From positions 1,984,001 through 2,048,000 of the forward strand of contig NC_045148.1 of assembly GCF_008831285.2 (NCBI RefSeq): DNA of 64,000 nt, given 5' to 3'. Shown one piece after another: positions 13,536 to 26,738 of the stretch. The translations under genes were made by a program, and so were the position numbers. The notes below the pieces were generated by a model. The model saw only the letters and a program-made list of their open reading frames with translations. It searched no databases and had not been told where the DNA came from. This stretch comes from Nymphaea colorata. Taxonomy: Eukaryota > Streptophyta > Magnoliopsida > Nymphaeales > Nymphaeaceae. Every line of letters starts with the position of its first letter. Positions within the stretch are counted from its first letter, which is position 1.

Positions 13536-14386
13536 TGAGAGAGAGAAGAATGGGGGGAAGAGAGAGAGGGTCTCCACTAGTTTCATGAACACTCAAGGAG
13601 ATGCAATCAAAACGGAAAGTACTTAATATTGTCTGCTTTATTTTATACATGTTGATATGATAGGCATAATTTAGTGTTGATATTAAAATTATTGATACCC
13701 ACTGGAGTGTTAAATTAATATACATAGCACATTAAGACGATGAGATATGTTATCTGATCCGTAGAATTTTTTTCCCTAACACAGTTTATATAACTTCTTT
13801 TGCTATTATAATAATTTTAGTTCTTTCTCCCTTTTCTTCTGGTTATCTTGAAGGCTTATGTACAGCAACTAGAAAACAGCAGGATCAAGCTGAACCAGCT
13901 GGAGCAAGAACTGCAGAGGGCAAGATCGCAGGTTAATTTCAACCTAATTAAGTGTCATTTGTTTTTATTTTATTATATTTCATATGTGCATTTTTCTATT
14001 TCTTTCTTTTTTTCATTTTTCTCATATATAGATTTTGCTGGATTTTCTAGGGCCTTTTCCTAGCCGGAGGTGCTGGCGCGAACCTTAGTTCAGGTGCATT
14101 TTTCTTAATTATATATCGCACGATAATTTGATCATATTCCTATATACACCAAAATAAGCTGAAATTTTGGAATATCTTTCTTTTGAAATCTCTTGCCCGC
14201 ATGTTCCTCTGTTTGGCAAGCCTGTAGCGTGTGGCACAAACTTCAACCATATTGTTTAATATTGGCATGCAAATAAAATTGTTATTAATTTATGAAACTG
14301 ACAGCCTACCTCCCTTAGTTCATTAATCTATATAATAACATAGAATAATAAGACATCAATTAATGAAAATTGCACGCTTCTTTGTC

Positions 14387-14482
<96 letters not shown>

Positions 14483-14692
14483 CACATTTTCTATATCAAT
14501 GTTTTATGTCTTGCAGAGAACACGACAGCAAAAAGGAAAATTAGAAGACAAAGAAGAAAACAATTACCTTAAACTTTTCAATTCTTAAAAAACTTTTTGA
14601 AGGGTGCTTCAGTTTCCAAAAACAACCAAAAGTTTTGACAACGCTCTACACTGTGTGCCTTTTTCCTCTCAAACGTCATGCTTGAATGAAAG

Positions 14693-14765
<73 letters not shown>

Positions 14766-14904
14766 TAGATATTTAGATGTTAGATTTATAAAGAACAAAC
14801 TCATTCTTTTGATTTTTTTTCAAATAATCTAAAAAAACAAGAGGATACTTTCGTCATCTAGTATTATTTTTTTCATTGTTTTTCTTTTAACTGTTGATTT
14901 AAAA

Positions 14905-14968
<64 letters not shown>

Positions 14969-16384
14969 AGAGAGAGAGTGAGGAATAAAGCAAAACCTTG
15001 AACTGTTTCTTAAACAGTTTCAACCTTTTGCTTTTCAAATTGAACAAAAGGACATTCATCCTGTTGAGTAGTTAGCTAGACCAACAGTTTTCCATTCCTC
15101 TCCAATACGGTCATGTTGATCGTTTTTCTTGTGATGCAAACGATCCATTTTAAAAACACCGGGGCACCCATGCGTCATTCAGGTGGCTAAGTTGACTGGT
15201 CGGGTAACTGTTGAAAAATGGAAGGACTTAAATGTAAGTAACTAGCAAGGAATTCTTGTTCAGGTGCGGCAATCTTTGACATGGAACATGCAAGATGGCT
15301 GGAAGAAGATCAGAGGCATATGTCGGAGCTCCGGGCCGGGCTGCACGCTCACCTGCCGGATGGCGAGCTCCGGGTGATCGTCGACAGCTGCCTCGGCCAC
15401 TACGACGAGATATTCCGGCTCAAGAGCGTCGCCGCCAAGGCCGACGTCTTCCATCTCTACTCGGGCATCTGGACGACTCCGGCCGAGCGCTGTTTCCTTT
15501 GGATGGGCGGATTCCGGCCATCTGACCTCCTCAAGGTACGAGAGCTCGACCCGCTACAACGCTTTGAACCAATTGAAAATGACAAAAGCTAGATGAATAG
15601 TGCATCAATTACCTTAGAGCGAGCTCGCCGATCTCAATACTGCAAAATATGTGGAAAAAATAAATACTGTACATATATCTATAAACCAAAACTAATAGTT
15701 AAAATTGAAAATTTGGCAAATTTATTCAGAGTAAAACATGGATTATAACAAGTAATAATGAATATATGTTGTTTAGATTAAGTCAATACCATGCATGTTG
15801 AACTATGCCTTTCAAATGGCCGTTAATTCTATTTCAAAGTTACCAGCTATATAACTGGAATTGGTCATTCAACTTGCTGTCGTGTTGGATTTTCCATTAA
15901 ATAAAAAACAATATACATTAGATTTTATTAAAAAAAAAAACCAACAACTTCCCGTCAGAAAATATGACTTCCAGATCAAGTTTCAGTGATATTATATATG
16001 TGTGTATATATATATATATGTACATGTTGACATTCTATTACATCTTTACAGTTAGATTTAAAAAAAGTTATATATATATCTCAAATATGAGAACTTAATT
16101 TGCATTAATATCATGTTGCAAAGGGAAGCATTTCGAGACAATTGTCCTAATTTTGATTCCCCTATTTATTTCACATAATTTATGCCTTTCCGAAATTATA
16201 AGAAACAATATGAGGCGTCTACATCAGACCACGCTAACAACTTCCTTTTTCAAACTAGGAAACGTGCACCAACAAAATATATCTACACCTGTACTCAAAC
16301 CTAACACAAAATCCCAACTAACTTACTCATTCTCTAAGCGTGTGTATCTGTGTCTGCTCGTGCTGTGTGTATGTCTACATATAG

Positions 16385-16430
<46 letters not shown>

Positions 16431-18003
16431 ATTAAGTGATAAATAAGAAGCTGGGACAATGAAAATTTCGTATAAAAAGATTGTTGTGCTGAGTTAATTG
16501 AAGTGGGGAAGGTGAAGAGTAAAATATCATTGAATAACGAATTTCTGGAAGAAGTAGTTATGCTTATGCAAGTTCGTAATCGTACAGAATGAGAAATAGT
16601 GGCTCAAGTTAGGCGTGGATGGCAATTTCCATAAGTTAGGCCTGCATAATGAATAATTGGTGTAGGATTTCCTGGGTTGGTTGGGAACAACCTTCGCTGA
16701 TAGCAAGTTGCAGGTGTTAGTCTACTTTAAATACGTTATTTAATTTTTTTAAAAAAAGGTACCTAATTTTTATATGATTACCAAAAGGCTGCAAAAAAAA
16801 ATGTATGTTTCGAAATAACCAGATTGGCCCCAATCTTTCATTTATTTCCCCTAACGGGCACGGGACCCTGTGTAGATTCTTGTGCCGCACTTGGAGCCAT
16901 TGACAGAGCAACAATTCCTGGGCATCTGCAGCCTCCAGCAGTCGTCGCAGCAAGCGGAGGAGGCGCTGTCGCAGGGACTCGACTCGCTGCAGCAGGCGCT
17001 CGCCGACACGATCGCCGCCGGCTCACTTAGCCAAGGGCCGGACGTCGGGAACTACATGGGTCAGATGGCCATAGCCCTCGGCAAGCTTGCTAACTACGAA
17101 GGATTCGTGCGACAGGTTCATGCTTCTTCCGCTGCTAATTATTTCGAAGAATACTGTATCTTAAGCCAGATCACTTTTAGTTTAGATGTATGTTTTAGTT
17201 ATTACGAAATTAATGTCTCTTATTAGATCGAAGATCATTACTAGAGAAATCAATATTTTTTATGAAATCGACTTAAATTGTTTACTGTTATCCGAATTCT
17301 CATGTTATAAGGCTTGTTGACTTTTTATGATTACGAAAGGACATCCAATATGCTGCCTATCCATTTACCACATATTTAACTGTCAATGTCCATGTGTATA
17401 TGCAGGCTGACAACTTGAGGCAGCAGACACTGCACCAACTTCGCCGGATTCTAACAATCCGGCAGGCGGCCCGGTGCTTCTTGGCGATTGGAGAGTACTA
17501 CACCCGCCTGAGAGCCCTCAGCTCTCTCTGGTCCTCTCGCCCTAGGGAGTATGTCCATCATTTCCTTTCATTTTATTTTCCCTTTTTTTATTAGTAATTC
17601 ACTCTTTTCACCTCTTAGCCTGCACTAAGCGGATGAAAAATGACCTGCACCTTTGAAAAAAACTATGTGAACTCTTTTTGAAGGTTCATCATCATCTTAA
17701 ACTTCTGCTCTTCTTTTACAGAAAGTATAGGGTTAAGCACACCCCTACCAGTTTTAGGTATGTAGTTAGCCATTGTCACATTGTCATTGTACAAGTCTCA
17801 TACTAGAGCATAAGCAAACAATTTGGCAACTATATTGCATTCGATCCCCTCAATACTGACTGTTCTGAAAAAAAAGGGTTTTTGTGGGCTTATTTGTCGG
17901 AGGCCTGTGATGCAGGATAATGGTTCCAGAAGCACATCCTGTCGCAACCGCAACTGAACTTCAAATGGTCCAACACACAGAGAATCACTTCACCACTTTC
18001 TGA
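10748..18003 (+). CDS. TGA10-like: TGA-type bZIP transcription factor (group D, TGA9/TGA10-like)
   Basis: Nuclear DNA-binding regulator of the TGACG-binding group-D bZIP family. In Arabidopsis TGA9 and TGA10 act with ROXY glutaredoxins in anther development. My model has twelve exons: 10748-10857, 11170-11270, 11612-11715, 11861-12079, 13031-13087, 13246-13305, 13854-13931, 14051-14093, 15264-15535, 16876-17115, 17406-17548 and 17916-18003. All have GT-AG borders and matching phases, giving 504 residues. The basic region (LAQNREAARKSRLRKK) lies near residues 202-217, and the heptad leucine zipper follows in exon 7. The DOG1 domain occupies roughly residues 255-470 (DEIFRLK, PAERCF.WM.GFRPSDLLK, LTEQQ, NLRQQTLHQLRRIL). 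The protein ends TELQMVQHTENHFTTF, as in TGA9/10. The ATG opens MASNRV, the usual TGA9/10 start, and the N-terminal extension (GSAYDFGELEQAL) excludes the shorter TGA1/TGA2 types. A possible 36-nt in-frame extra exon at 17722-17757 was left out because direct joining fits the family better. The choice between TGA9 and TGA10 is uncertain. Confidence 0.92.
11350..11533. repeat. Opposed (GA)n and (CT)n tracts in one intron
   Basis: A GA tract at about 11350-11388 and a CT tract at about 11499-11533 lie 110 bases apart in the TGA-gene intron between exons 2 and 3. They are complementary and could form a hairpin in the transcript. Confidence 0.9.
13481..13540. repeat. (AT)n-(GA)n microsatellite
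   Basis: AT run followed by GA run in the TGA-gene intron between exons 6 and 7. Confidence 0.95.
14391..14480. repeat. Compound (AT)n-(GT)n-(GA)n microsatellite in a TGA-gene intron
   Basis: About 35 bases of AT, then 20 of GT, then 34 of GA in direct succession, inside the intron between exons 8 and 9 of the TGA gene. Confidence 0.97.
14695..14761. repeat. Long uninterrupted (AT)n microsatellite
   Basis: About 66 bases of pure AT in the TGA-gene intron between exons 8 and 9. Confidence 0.97.
14908..14978. repeat. Long (AT)n-(GA)n microsatellite
   Basis: About 57 bases of AT followed by a short GA run, the third such array in the same TGA-gene intron. Confidence 0.97.
16387..16427. repeat. 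(AT)n microsatellite
   Basis: About 40 bases of AT in the TGA-gene intron between exons 9 and 10. Confidence 0.95.
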
Positions 18004-20155
18004 TGATGATGATGATGACAATGATGATAATACTGCGCATGGCGACAACGGAGGCGATGCTGATGGCAATGAGGACGATGATGATGATGTACTTGAGCTA
18101 AAAGGGCCAAACCAATATCAGTTAACCAGAGAATATGGAGAGTAGGTGCCAGTCAATGGGACAAGGGCAGGGAAAAGATATGTCATATTCCTTTGCAGGA
18201 TTCCATTCTTGGGAGGGTGGAAGAAGATTAATACACGACTTATCTACAAGCACATAGAGAACGAGATGTATTATTTGCCACATGGAGCATGAATAAAATA
18301 GAGAGAGAGAGAGAGAGATAGAGTTTCCTTTTTGGAACTGAACTTCTGTCCCTTCTGCTTTCTTCACTGTTTTAGATTATATCAAAGGATAACTACTGCA
18401 AGTTGATGCCTCATGGGCCTCAGGAATTTTGGATGGTTGCTTATGAAACGCCTTTGTATAGCGGAAATTAACTAAGCTTGTAGCTTATCACATCCTGAGT
18501 GCCTTGTCGAGTTTAGGCTCGGCTTTTTGTATTAATCGAACAGTTCATGAGACAATTCAAGCAAGCTATGATCATTAATTAGATTGTTCAGGCTCGATTA
18601 TGGTTAATACTAGCCAAGATGAACAAGTCTTCTTCAGTTCATTTGGGTTGCTTTCCCAAGCCTACAAGGGGCTCCGATCAGACTACAGCCTGCTTCTATT
18701 GTTTCTAGACAGTATTAATCCTGATTATTTTGCCAACTATTGGCAGCAAAGTCATAATGGAGATCCCCTATAACTAATGCTGTAAATATTGTCTCGTATG
18801 TTTTGTAGCAAGAACACTCAAGAATGTCCAGGTGTTTTATAAATTGGTTCCAATATTTGCAGCAGATTTATTGGACATTCACTGAGTGTCCTTGCTGCCA
18901 AACTGACTCCTAAAGAGACTTCTCAAGTTTTACGGCATTGCTTGCAAACATTATTCTAGAATGCGCGGCTGCCAAATGTCGGATGTTATCAGATAGATAA
19001 AAATATTAAAAACTATTTTCAAAAAACTCGCATTAAAAGCATTAGTGATGATTCATGGTGCTTTTAATGATCCTTTATAGCGTTTTCCACCTTGGACTTG
19101 TAGTTTTCAATCATCCAGTATATATATATATATATATATATCTAATACATTTTAATGATGTGTCGGGTAGCCTCTATCAAATGATCAGAAGAACCCTTGG
19201 CGGGGCATCTGTGTTTGCAGGCACGAATATCATGAAAAGTTTATTTTGCTTGCGAAATCTTCCATTGATGTTGTGTTTTAGGTTATATAATATGATTATG
19301 TATGTCATTCTTTTATACATTACCAGAACATTTTGCAAAAACGTGTAGGAGAATTTACAGAGGAAGAAATGTAATATACTCGCGTGTCCTTCGCAAAGTT
19401 AACTCTACAGGTGATTTACATGTGTAAAAACTTTAGTGCACGCTTGATTGCCCAGAAAGTTATCAAGGTAGAAGAAATGTCTGGGCGAGATAACACAAAC
19501 ATCATAAACAAAAATCCTGGATAAGTATTTCAGGTTTCCTTTTAAACTGCGTTGCTTTTCTTGATTTTCAAATCAAGAACTTATCTTGGAAAACCTTTAC
19601 AGTATTAGCCTATTAGGCCAACATGAAAAAATTTCTGTAGTAGAACGCAGCCTGGGAGATAAATTTTTTTAAAAAAAAAAAACATCGCATTTCACAATGC
19701 ATAGATCTTAACTATGAACATTTGAAAAATGAACTGTTTGAGCTTTCCCAACTAATAAAATTCGATATGTTGGGAAAAACGTTTTTTCCTTTTTCAATTT
19801 TTAGGTTTTTCAATATGAAGGTCACATTTTATCCACTTAACTTTGTACAACACACAATACCATGATAACATGCAAATGGAGTGACTTGCACTTGGGCGTA
19901 TAATAACATCTCTCTCTCTCTCTCTCTTTCTATATATATATACATATATATAGGCCACCTGAACGAAGCAAGAATACTGACAAGATAAGAGCTTACTATG
20001 TAAATATTTTTTAGATATTAGCAGTCAACATAACAATGAAGAAGCAAGAACAGCGACAAGACAAGAGCTCAACAAGAAGTGGGGCATATGGATGATTATA
20101 TGGCAGTCAAGCCAAGGAACTATGAACTTTTTAGCAGGGTCCATCCTTTGACTCA
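18004..20155. other. Intergenic region between two convergent genes (3' flanks)
   Basis: This is the space between the stop codons of the TGA gene (+) and the phosphatase gene (-). Just after the TGA stop lies a GAT/GAC-rich trinucleotide stretch (18001-18090). An AATAAA at 18292-18297 could be the TGA polyadenylation signal. A remnant rich in GGCTCG-like motifs (about 18500-18610) resembles decayed hAT-type MITEs. An (AT)n run at about 19118-19141 and a (CT)n run at 19910-19929 are also present. No further gene is supported. Confidence 0.5.
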
Positions 20156-23100
20156 TCAATCCTTCGTTTCCTTTGTCATCATATAGCTCACTCCTGTGCC
20201 ACCCTTTTGTGAAGAAATACGGCACCTTGACCATTCCTCCAAACTCCCGTGATGAAGAGAATTCAAGCAAATTGAAGGCCTTCGCTTTCTTACAATCTTC
20301 TCTGCTTCTTTGCAGTTGTCAGCCACCCCTAAGGCGACTAACAATGCACACAGAACGCAGACACTTCGTCCATGGCCTACAACAGGTTGCGGCAGAAACA
20401 GGCATTAGGCGTCAAAAAACTTGTAATTCCTAGCAGACCAACCAGTTCATTATGGATGGAGTGGAACTGTGAGAAATGAGAAAATCTATCCATGTTAATA
20501 GATAATGAGTAGCATCTTGCTATCATCGTGAGCATCATATGTGGCAGGTGTGCATGTATGGTGGCCTCAAACCACGGTAGCGTGAGTAGTGTAATTAGTT
20601 TATCATCCATAATTTAGCTACAAAACTTTATGAACTACATGCTTCTTGATGTCCTGATGTGTGTTCAAAAGAAACCTTACATACATGATCACTACAGCTG
20701 ATTTAGTAATTTATATATCAAGTGAGGGATCCATAATATAAGACCTGATTTTAAGTTAATTTAGAAAATCAAAACTAAAGCAAAACCAATCTCTAGAGTG
20801 AGCTGAAGACAAGGTTTCTATTTAAAACAATTCAATCAAAAGCATAAATAAATGCTACTAGATTAGTTTTCAGGTCTATGAGCAAAAACAGATCTAAAGC
20901 CACCATTGTTTCATGTTGTCCAACTTCTGAAGGGTAGAGTTATGACTCATGTTGCAAGTAATCCCTAGTATGCCCATGTCAAGGTGTGAAATATGTCTCC
21001 AAAAATGTGGAAACCATGGATCAAGAAAACTAGAGGAAAAACTGATTATATAAATGCTAAGAAAAATGATGAAATGGAAGAGAGGCTCCGCTGAACAAAA
21101 AATGCAATGCCTCAAGTTACCGGATCAAAGCCTTGACGAGCCCAGTCTATACATGTATGATAAAACCAGCAACTAGCTGCTGTTGCTTTTTAATTGAAAC
21201 TCATACATTCCAGCATTTATTTTTTTACCAGACAGCAATTTAGTTAGGGGTAGATAGCATCATAGTCACGTTTTCAGCCGAATGCTATGATGAAAGGTCT
21301 TTCTTCACCCAGATCAATTAGACAGCAAAAGAACATAATAATGTATGAGTTGTAGAATATGAAAACTCATGAAACATGAAAACCAATGAACCACTATATA
21401 AGCTGTTTGATCGAATGTAAAAACAGAACACGACTTCAAAAGAGAGAGTGTGTGTATATTAGTCCTCACGAGTTGTCACACTTGCTGGTTTTCATACTTT
21501 ACATGCCCTAAAAGCTTATACAACATTAACAACTGTGATGTTGCTCTCCTAGAGAACCAATTACGAAGGTCTCTGTCCTTCACGTGGAGGAAATGGTGTC
21601 ACAGGCCATCAAAGGGATGCTTCTACTTCAACTGACAATTCACACATGCATCAGAATAGAATGATCGAGCATGTCTCACTCGCATAGGATAACGCCATGA
21701 TCAATCTGAACATCACCATGGAACTGCATCTTGTTCATATAAAAGAGCTTCTGCAATTCAGATTTCTTTTGATACTAAGGTCTGTTCTTGTGTCAACTAA
21801 AAAGACAATTGGCCCTATCGTGCATAGTTTCTATTTCTCCCATTCTATCGTGTATATCTTTCTCAGAACAGTCACTCATTCCTGTGACAAGTGAAACTTG
21901 AGTATTGCACAACCGATTCAGAAAAGAAGACCTCGATTATGCAACATCTGAGAGATAATGATCCATTAAGGATACTAGTTTGGTCCTTAAGATACTGTTT
22001 CAATACATCTGCCACACAAAAATCGAAAAAGTGAGGAAGATGATCCCAAGTCGATGCACCCTTGACATATCCCATGTAGACGCACCCTTGACATATCCCA
22101 CGTAGATGCACCCATGACATCCTACCTGATGCCATATCCCACCTATATCAGTTGTCGATTATATGTTCGCACTTCTGGGATAGCCACTTCCCGAAAGTTG
22201 GAAGCTGTCCAACATTGACACTAGAAAGACAGAATATTAATAGTTATAAACAAAGACACGAAGATGCAAACTGATATCAATTGCAGTTTTAAACACGAAC
22301 CCTAAGTAGCACAAAGACATTTCAAAGACCATTAACTAAAAACTGATGCAAAAACACTGAAAACCCCCCCAAGAGAAACAGCTAGAAGGATATAAAAACT
22401 AAACTTTTAATCCATTTAGCAATTGGTAGACTAACTAATCACTCTTCATAAAAGCAGAGATGGAAGGACATGTACCTGACTTCCAGTTTTGTCCCCTATT
22501 TTGTGGTAAACAACTCAATTCAACATAATCAGACAGGTAGAGATTACTGCAATCTAAGTTGCACCTTAAGATAATCAAATCAAAACAGATAAAAGCAGAC
22601 TACAAGATTAGAACAGAAGATAGAACACCGCAATGTAATTATATAGTCTCTTCATATTTAATAATGCTTAAACAGAAAACAGTTACAACCTTCAAACAGG
22701 AAAAGTAGTGTATTGGAGGTAAAATTCAATCAGATACAACTCATAACACGAAAGAACACTCACCAAATGCACAGTGGATGTAGATGGGCTTATTCTGAGC
22801 CCTCTTCCTACACGCCCATCTAACCGCCAATTCGATCTCGGATGGGCGGGGCGCCCTGGTATCCCATGTGGGTATACACATATAAGCATTCTTAGAGAAC
22901 AAACTGCTTCTGGGGAGCTCACAGGTGCAGTCTAGAATGGCTAGTTCGCCGGGAGGAACGGAATCGAAGGGCGAAGGCCAACCCCCGACATAAACGCCCT
23001 CTACTATCTCATTGTAGAGAGGCTCCCTCCTCTTCAACCTCCTCAAGTAGACGAATATCCGGATGAAAACCAGGTAGGGACCAAAGATAATCAACGACCA

Positions 23101-23304
23101 AAGAGGGAAACGGCCGTCCGAGCTCTTCGCGAACAGCAAGGGAAGGTTCAGGGAAGGGTGAGAAGCGACGGAGACGAGGAAGGCGACGAAGGAGGCATGA
23201 AGAAAAGGGATGGACAAGAAGGTGAGCGAAAAATGTCTGAGACCGACAAATGCTAGCAGGAAGGCGGCTGCTTTCAATCCCACCAAGGAAGAAATGCCCA
23301 CCAT
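20156..23304 (-). CDS. Membrane-anchored dual-specificity phosphatase-like protein
   Basis: Two coding exons, 23304-22764 and 20376-20156, are separated by a 2387-nt intron and give 253 residues. The junction restores the cysteine-phosphatase signature HCAFGHGRS: exon 1 ends inside the glycine after HCAF and exon 2 begins with GHGRS. This puts the predicted nucleophile at Cys178 and the phosphate-binding arginine at Arg184, matching C-x5-R. The first ~85 residues are hydrophobic, with two to four likely membrane segments, followed by a basic stretch (YLRRLKRRE). The rest is a compact phosphatase core (VYVGGWP, ILDCTCELP, PTWDTRAP, SLEEWSR). Plant homologues are usually annotated as dual-specificity phosphatase or YnbD-like proteins, and I know of no established substrate. 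The ATG at 23304 is the first in frame and precedes the hydrophobic leader. The loop order and length argue against a PTEN or Cdc25 type. The end of exon 2 is the first in-frame stop; a further 3' intron is possible but not needed. Confidence 0.87.
22053..22120. repeat. 26-bp tandem repeat in the phosphatase intron
   Basis: Three copies of a unit beginning GATGCACCCTTGACATATCC start at 22053, 22079 and 22105, a period of 26 bases. The third copy is degenerate. The array lies inside the single large intron of the phosphatase gene and shows no coding content. Confidence 0.8.
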
Positions 23305-26250
23305 TTTTTGCTAGTTTCTAGGAGATCTTTTGCGTCGTTCATTGGGTTCCTGAGCTACCATCTTCGTTTTTCTTGCTTCTGGGAATCTGCGCTTGCTTGG
23401 CGCAGGATGGAAGAAGCTGGAGAATCTCCCCCTTTCTCCCTGGCCTGCCGGCTTATGTCTGAGCCGTCGATCGTGAGGCTTCTCTCATACCGTCGCCTGT
23501 CCCCGTAGATCTCCGCCTTCACACAACATGAAGCCGGTGAAGGCTCGTCTAGCGGGCCATTGCCCATTAATTTATTGCAAGTGTTTTTTAATGTTAATAG
23601 TTAAATTATTTAAAAAGGAAATCTGCATAATTCATTTTACAATGATAGACCTTTAAATAATGTCTTTACACAAAATTGTGATTTAAATCACCAGATTCTA
23701 TTTTAGTTGCCCACAATTTTTAAAATGTTACAAAACCGTCGAGTATCCAGCTAAATTCGGGGTCTGATTTCGAAAACCGATGTGGATAAAAGAATCCACA
23801 AGGTACCCAAATTCAACAGGGCTATACATTTGTTCGGTTGACATCCGGTGAGCTCAAAGGATAGCTCTCACGCTCCTTCTCGCCCATCATAGATGTCCCT
23901 CACTTCGACCTTGTGCTCTCTCTGAGGAGACATCCGATAAAACTAAAGCGACACTTCGACCGTGTGACAGAACCAACGGACAAATTATGGTTGGACTCTG
24001 GCGATCCCTCAACTTGATTACTCTCTCAGCTCAGGCTAGGATGTGAACAGCCTTGATGAGAAAGGGTTCAGCATTTCATTGAAAATAAATCCATCAGGCC
24101 TTACTAATGTCCATATACGTATCTTCATGGGACGATCCAGACAACCATGTTAAACGTGTAACCTTGTAGAAAAGCAACAAAAGCCTATGGTATGCGGTGT
24201 CCGTCTCCCCACATTGAAATGAATTTTGGACACTAATAATCATATTGTTAGAAGAAGGAATTATATACCTTTCCCAGTAAGCTTTGGTGCTAGATGAAAA
24301 TGGAAATAATTAAAAGAATACATCCCTCAGATTTTTCTCCCCGTTTCCCTTTTTTTGTTTTGTATTTCTAAATCTTAAGCTCATACAGCTTAGAAGAAGT
24401 CAGATTTAATATCACTTGCTTTTAAAGATCTTCAAGGGTTCTTGATAATGGTGGTTGAAATTCAGCTAATGAAGGGCTTCGTGGATATCATTCAGACTGT
24501 TCTAGGAACACAGGGAACGGAATCAATCACCCACACACTCAAATAGACAGTACGCCCCCCCTGTGTATTTAACACCAAGAACATAAAAAGAAGCAAAACA
24601 TCTGCTGATGCTGTTTTGCTTGAAGGAAGGAATATCTTCCAGCCTTACATCACAACTGCATGCTATACAGGGCCTCGAATCTAGGAAGCAGGACGAAACG
24701 TGGAGATGCCACACAACGCGGCATGACACACAATAACAGCTCCAACAACGAGCGGCTTTTTCTCTCAGCAGATGCACCTCTGACGGATTTATGTTTATCT
24801 ACAAAGAAATCCGTGTCACTGCTCCTCAGATTTCACAAGAGAAATATATATCAGTGCCTCACAGTATCCCTCTCCTTGGGGCATAGGGCCAGGCACAAGC
24901 AAGCAAAGGATCAAAAGTAACCATCTTACAAGGAAAACGTACAGAATGTGCAAGGTCCAGAAAGATGGTAAAAGCTGCTGGATAAGAAAGATTAATTATG
25001 CTAAGAGGGGTTTCTTACAAAGCTTGGCAACAGTGAAAAATTCTATTACATGTAACAGGTATATATACTATATAGTATCAATGCAGGTCGATATAAGTCC
25101 TTTTTTATTCCTTCTGGGATGCAACCAACACATGCCCATAACATAAATTGTCATACTCAGAAATAACTATATCTAGCTGCCTGTCAGTATCTCTAGGAAG
25201 TCTCCTTATTTGATTATCAAGCATGCACATGTATAGCAGGAAGACTGAGTGGACAAGCGTCCAACAACAGGACCATTATCTCAAGCCTTTGCAATAAGGG
25301 TTAAGCCAGGTTTCCTGCGACAGCAGCACACAAAAAGCTTGGAAATGAGTCAGACAACACCTGATTGCTAGAATTAACTATGATCCAGCAGAGAAATTAC
25401 ATTTGCAAACCTAAGTCAAGCACTTGTAATTTGCAGATGAGCGTGGAAGCGCCTAAGAGGAAGTACCTGACGTCATGATGGAAGTTGCCAAATGGCTAAA
25501 AATATATATCTATAACGAAGCATCTCCAGCCATTGCTTGACATCCAAAGATGGCTCTATTTGAAAATCTTATAGCTAGCCAGAAGCCACTCCAACTCAAT
25601 CTCAAAGTCAAAATCCAAATTCGACCTTAAAACAAAACATAATTGTATAAAACAAATTAAGGAACAAATGAAAGAGAAATTACATTTGAACCTATGTACA
25701 TATTATATCTACCTAAAATATACATACAGAAGCATACACATACTGAAGTGTCTCTCTGTGTGTGAGTGTGTGCATAGACAGATAAATACGTTCTGTCAAG
25801 TTGGTAGTTGATTCACTCACCATGAGGGCAGCTTCAGCAACTCTTTACACACACAGTATTCCAACAATAACAGAATGAACACGACAAAGAACCACCAGCA
25901 ACAACTGCACAAAAATAGTCAACAAAAACAGGAACAAAAAAATTCATTAAAAAAGCACAAATTATTTAGCATCATTTACCTCGAACGATTCCAATAAGAC
26001 AGATTGGAGAATGGTCAAACATGTAATGAATTTCTAAAATAATTAGAAACTCTGTAAGTACAAGAAGAACCACGATCAACCTGCCTCCATAAGTAGATCA
26101 CAGTGCAGATCCAGCATCATGTCAGTACATTTATACAATAAGCATATTATTTTTTTGATCGGTTTGTAGCCAAGCATGAGTAAGAATAACAATTCAGAGG
26201 CAAATAATGCCCAGCAGCACAAATAGCAATGCTTACAGGCAGTTTTTAGA

Positions 26251-26293
<43 letters not shown>

Positions 26294-26738
26294 ACATCTA
26301 GTTTACACAAACTGTTTTCCATGTGGAAAAATATAAAATAAAATTTTAAGAAACAAGGAGAACAGGATTTCATGTTATTAGGAGAAATAAATGTACAAGG
26401 AGTGAAGAAAAAAGAAAAGATACAAACAGGGAGAATTGACTCAAAAAATTAACTAAAAAAAAAAACTATCCGAGACTGGTTGAAGAAGCAAACTTCTCAG
26501 CTGGGGCTTGATTTCAATTGGTTGGAAATAAGACAATAATCTAGATCACAACTAGCATGCTCTGTGACGCTCTTATCTAAAGAAGGTATACAAAAGAATG
26601 GCTTTTATGCTAATTACAAAAGCTAACAAGACAGGTAACTTGACCAGGTGGTTAAGCCACAAGAGCAGCATCAAATTCTTTATAGAACCTAAGAACACTG
26701 CAAGAGAATGTACAGGAATCATCTTCACGTCTGAGAGA
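23305..26738. other. Intergenic: upstream of phosphatase gene, downstream of the 15-exon gene
   Basis: The part nearest 23305 should contain the minus-strand phosphatase promoter and leader. It is moderately GC-rich up to about 23570 and then strongly AT-rich. The remainder up to 26738 includes the 3' untranslated region of the 15-exon gene. An (AC)n-(AG)n compound microsatellite lies at about 26252-26292. I see no conserved protein motif in either strand here and no RNA gene. Confidence 0.5.

Noticed and set aside
19425-19640. Possible MITE beginning GCACGCTTGATTGCCC
   Set aside because: A left end resembling Tourist-like elements is visible but no matching right end or target duplication was found.
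23308-23567. Small divergent plus-strand frame next to the phosphatase start
   Set aside because: It lies in the presumed promoter/leader of the phosphatase gene and has no conserved motif.
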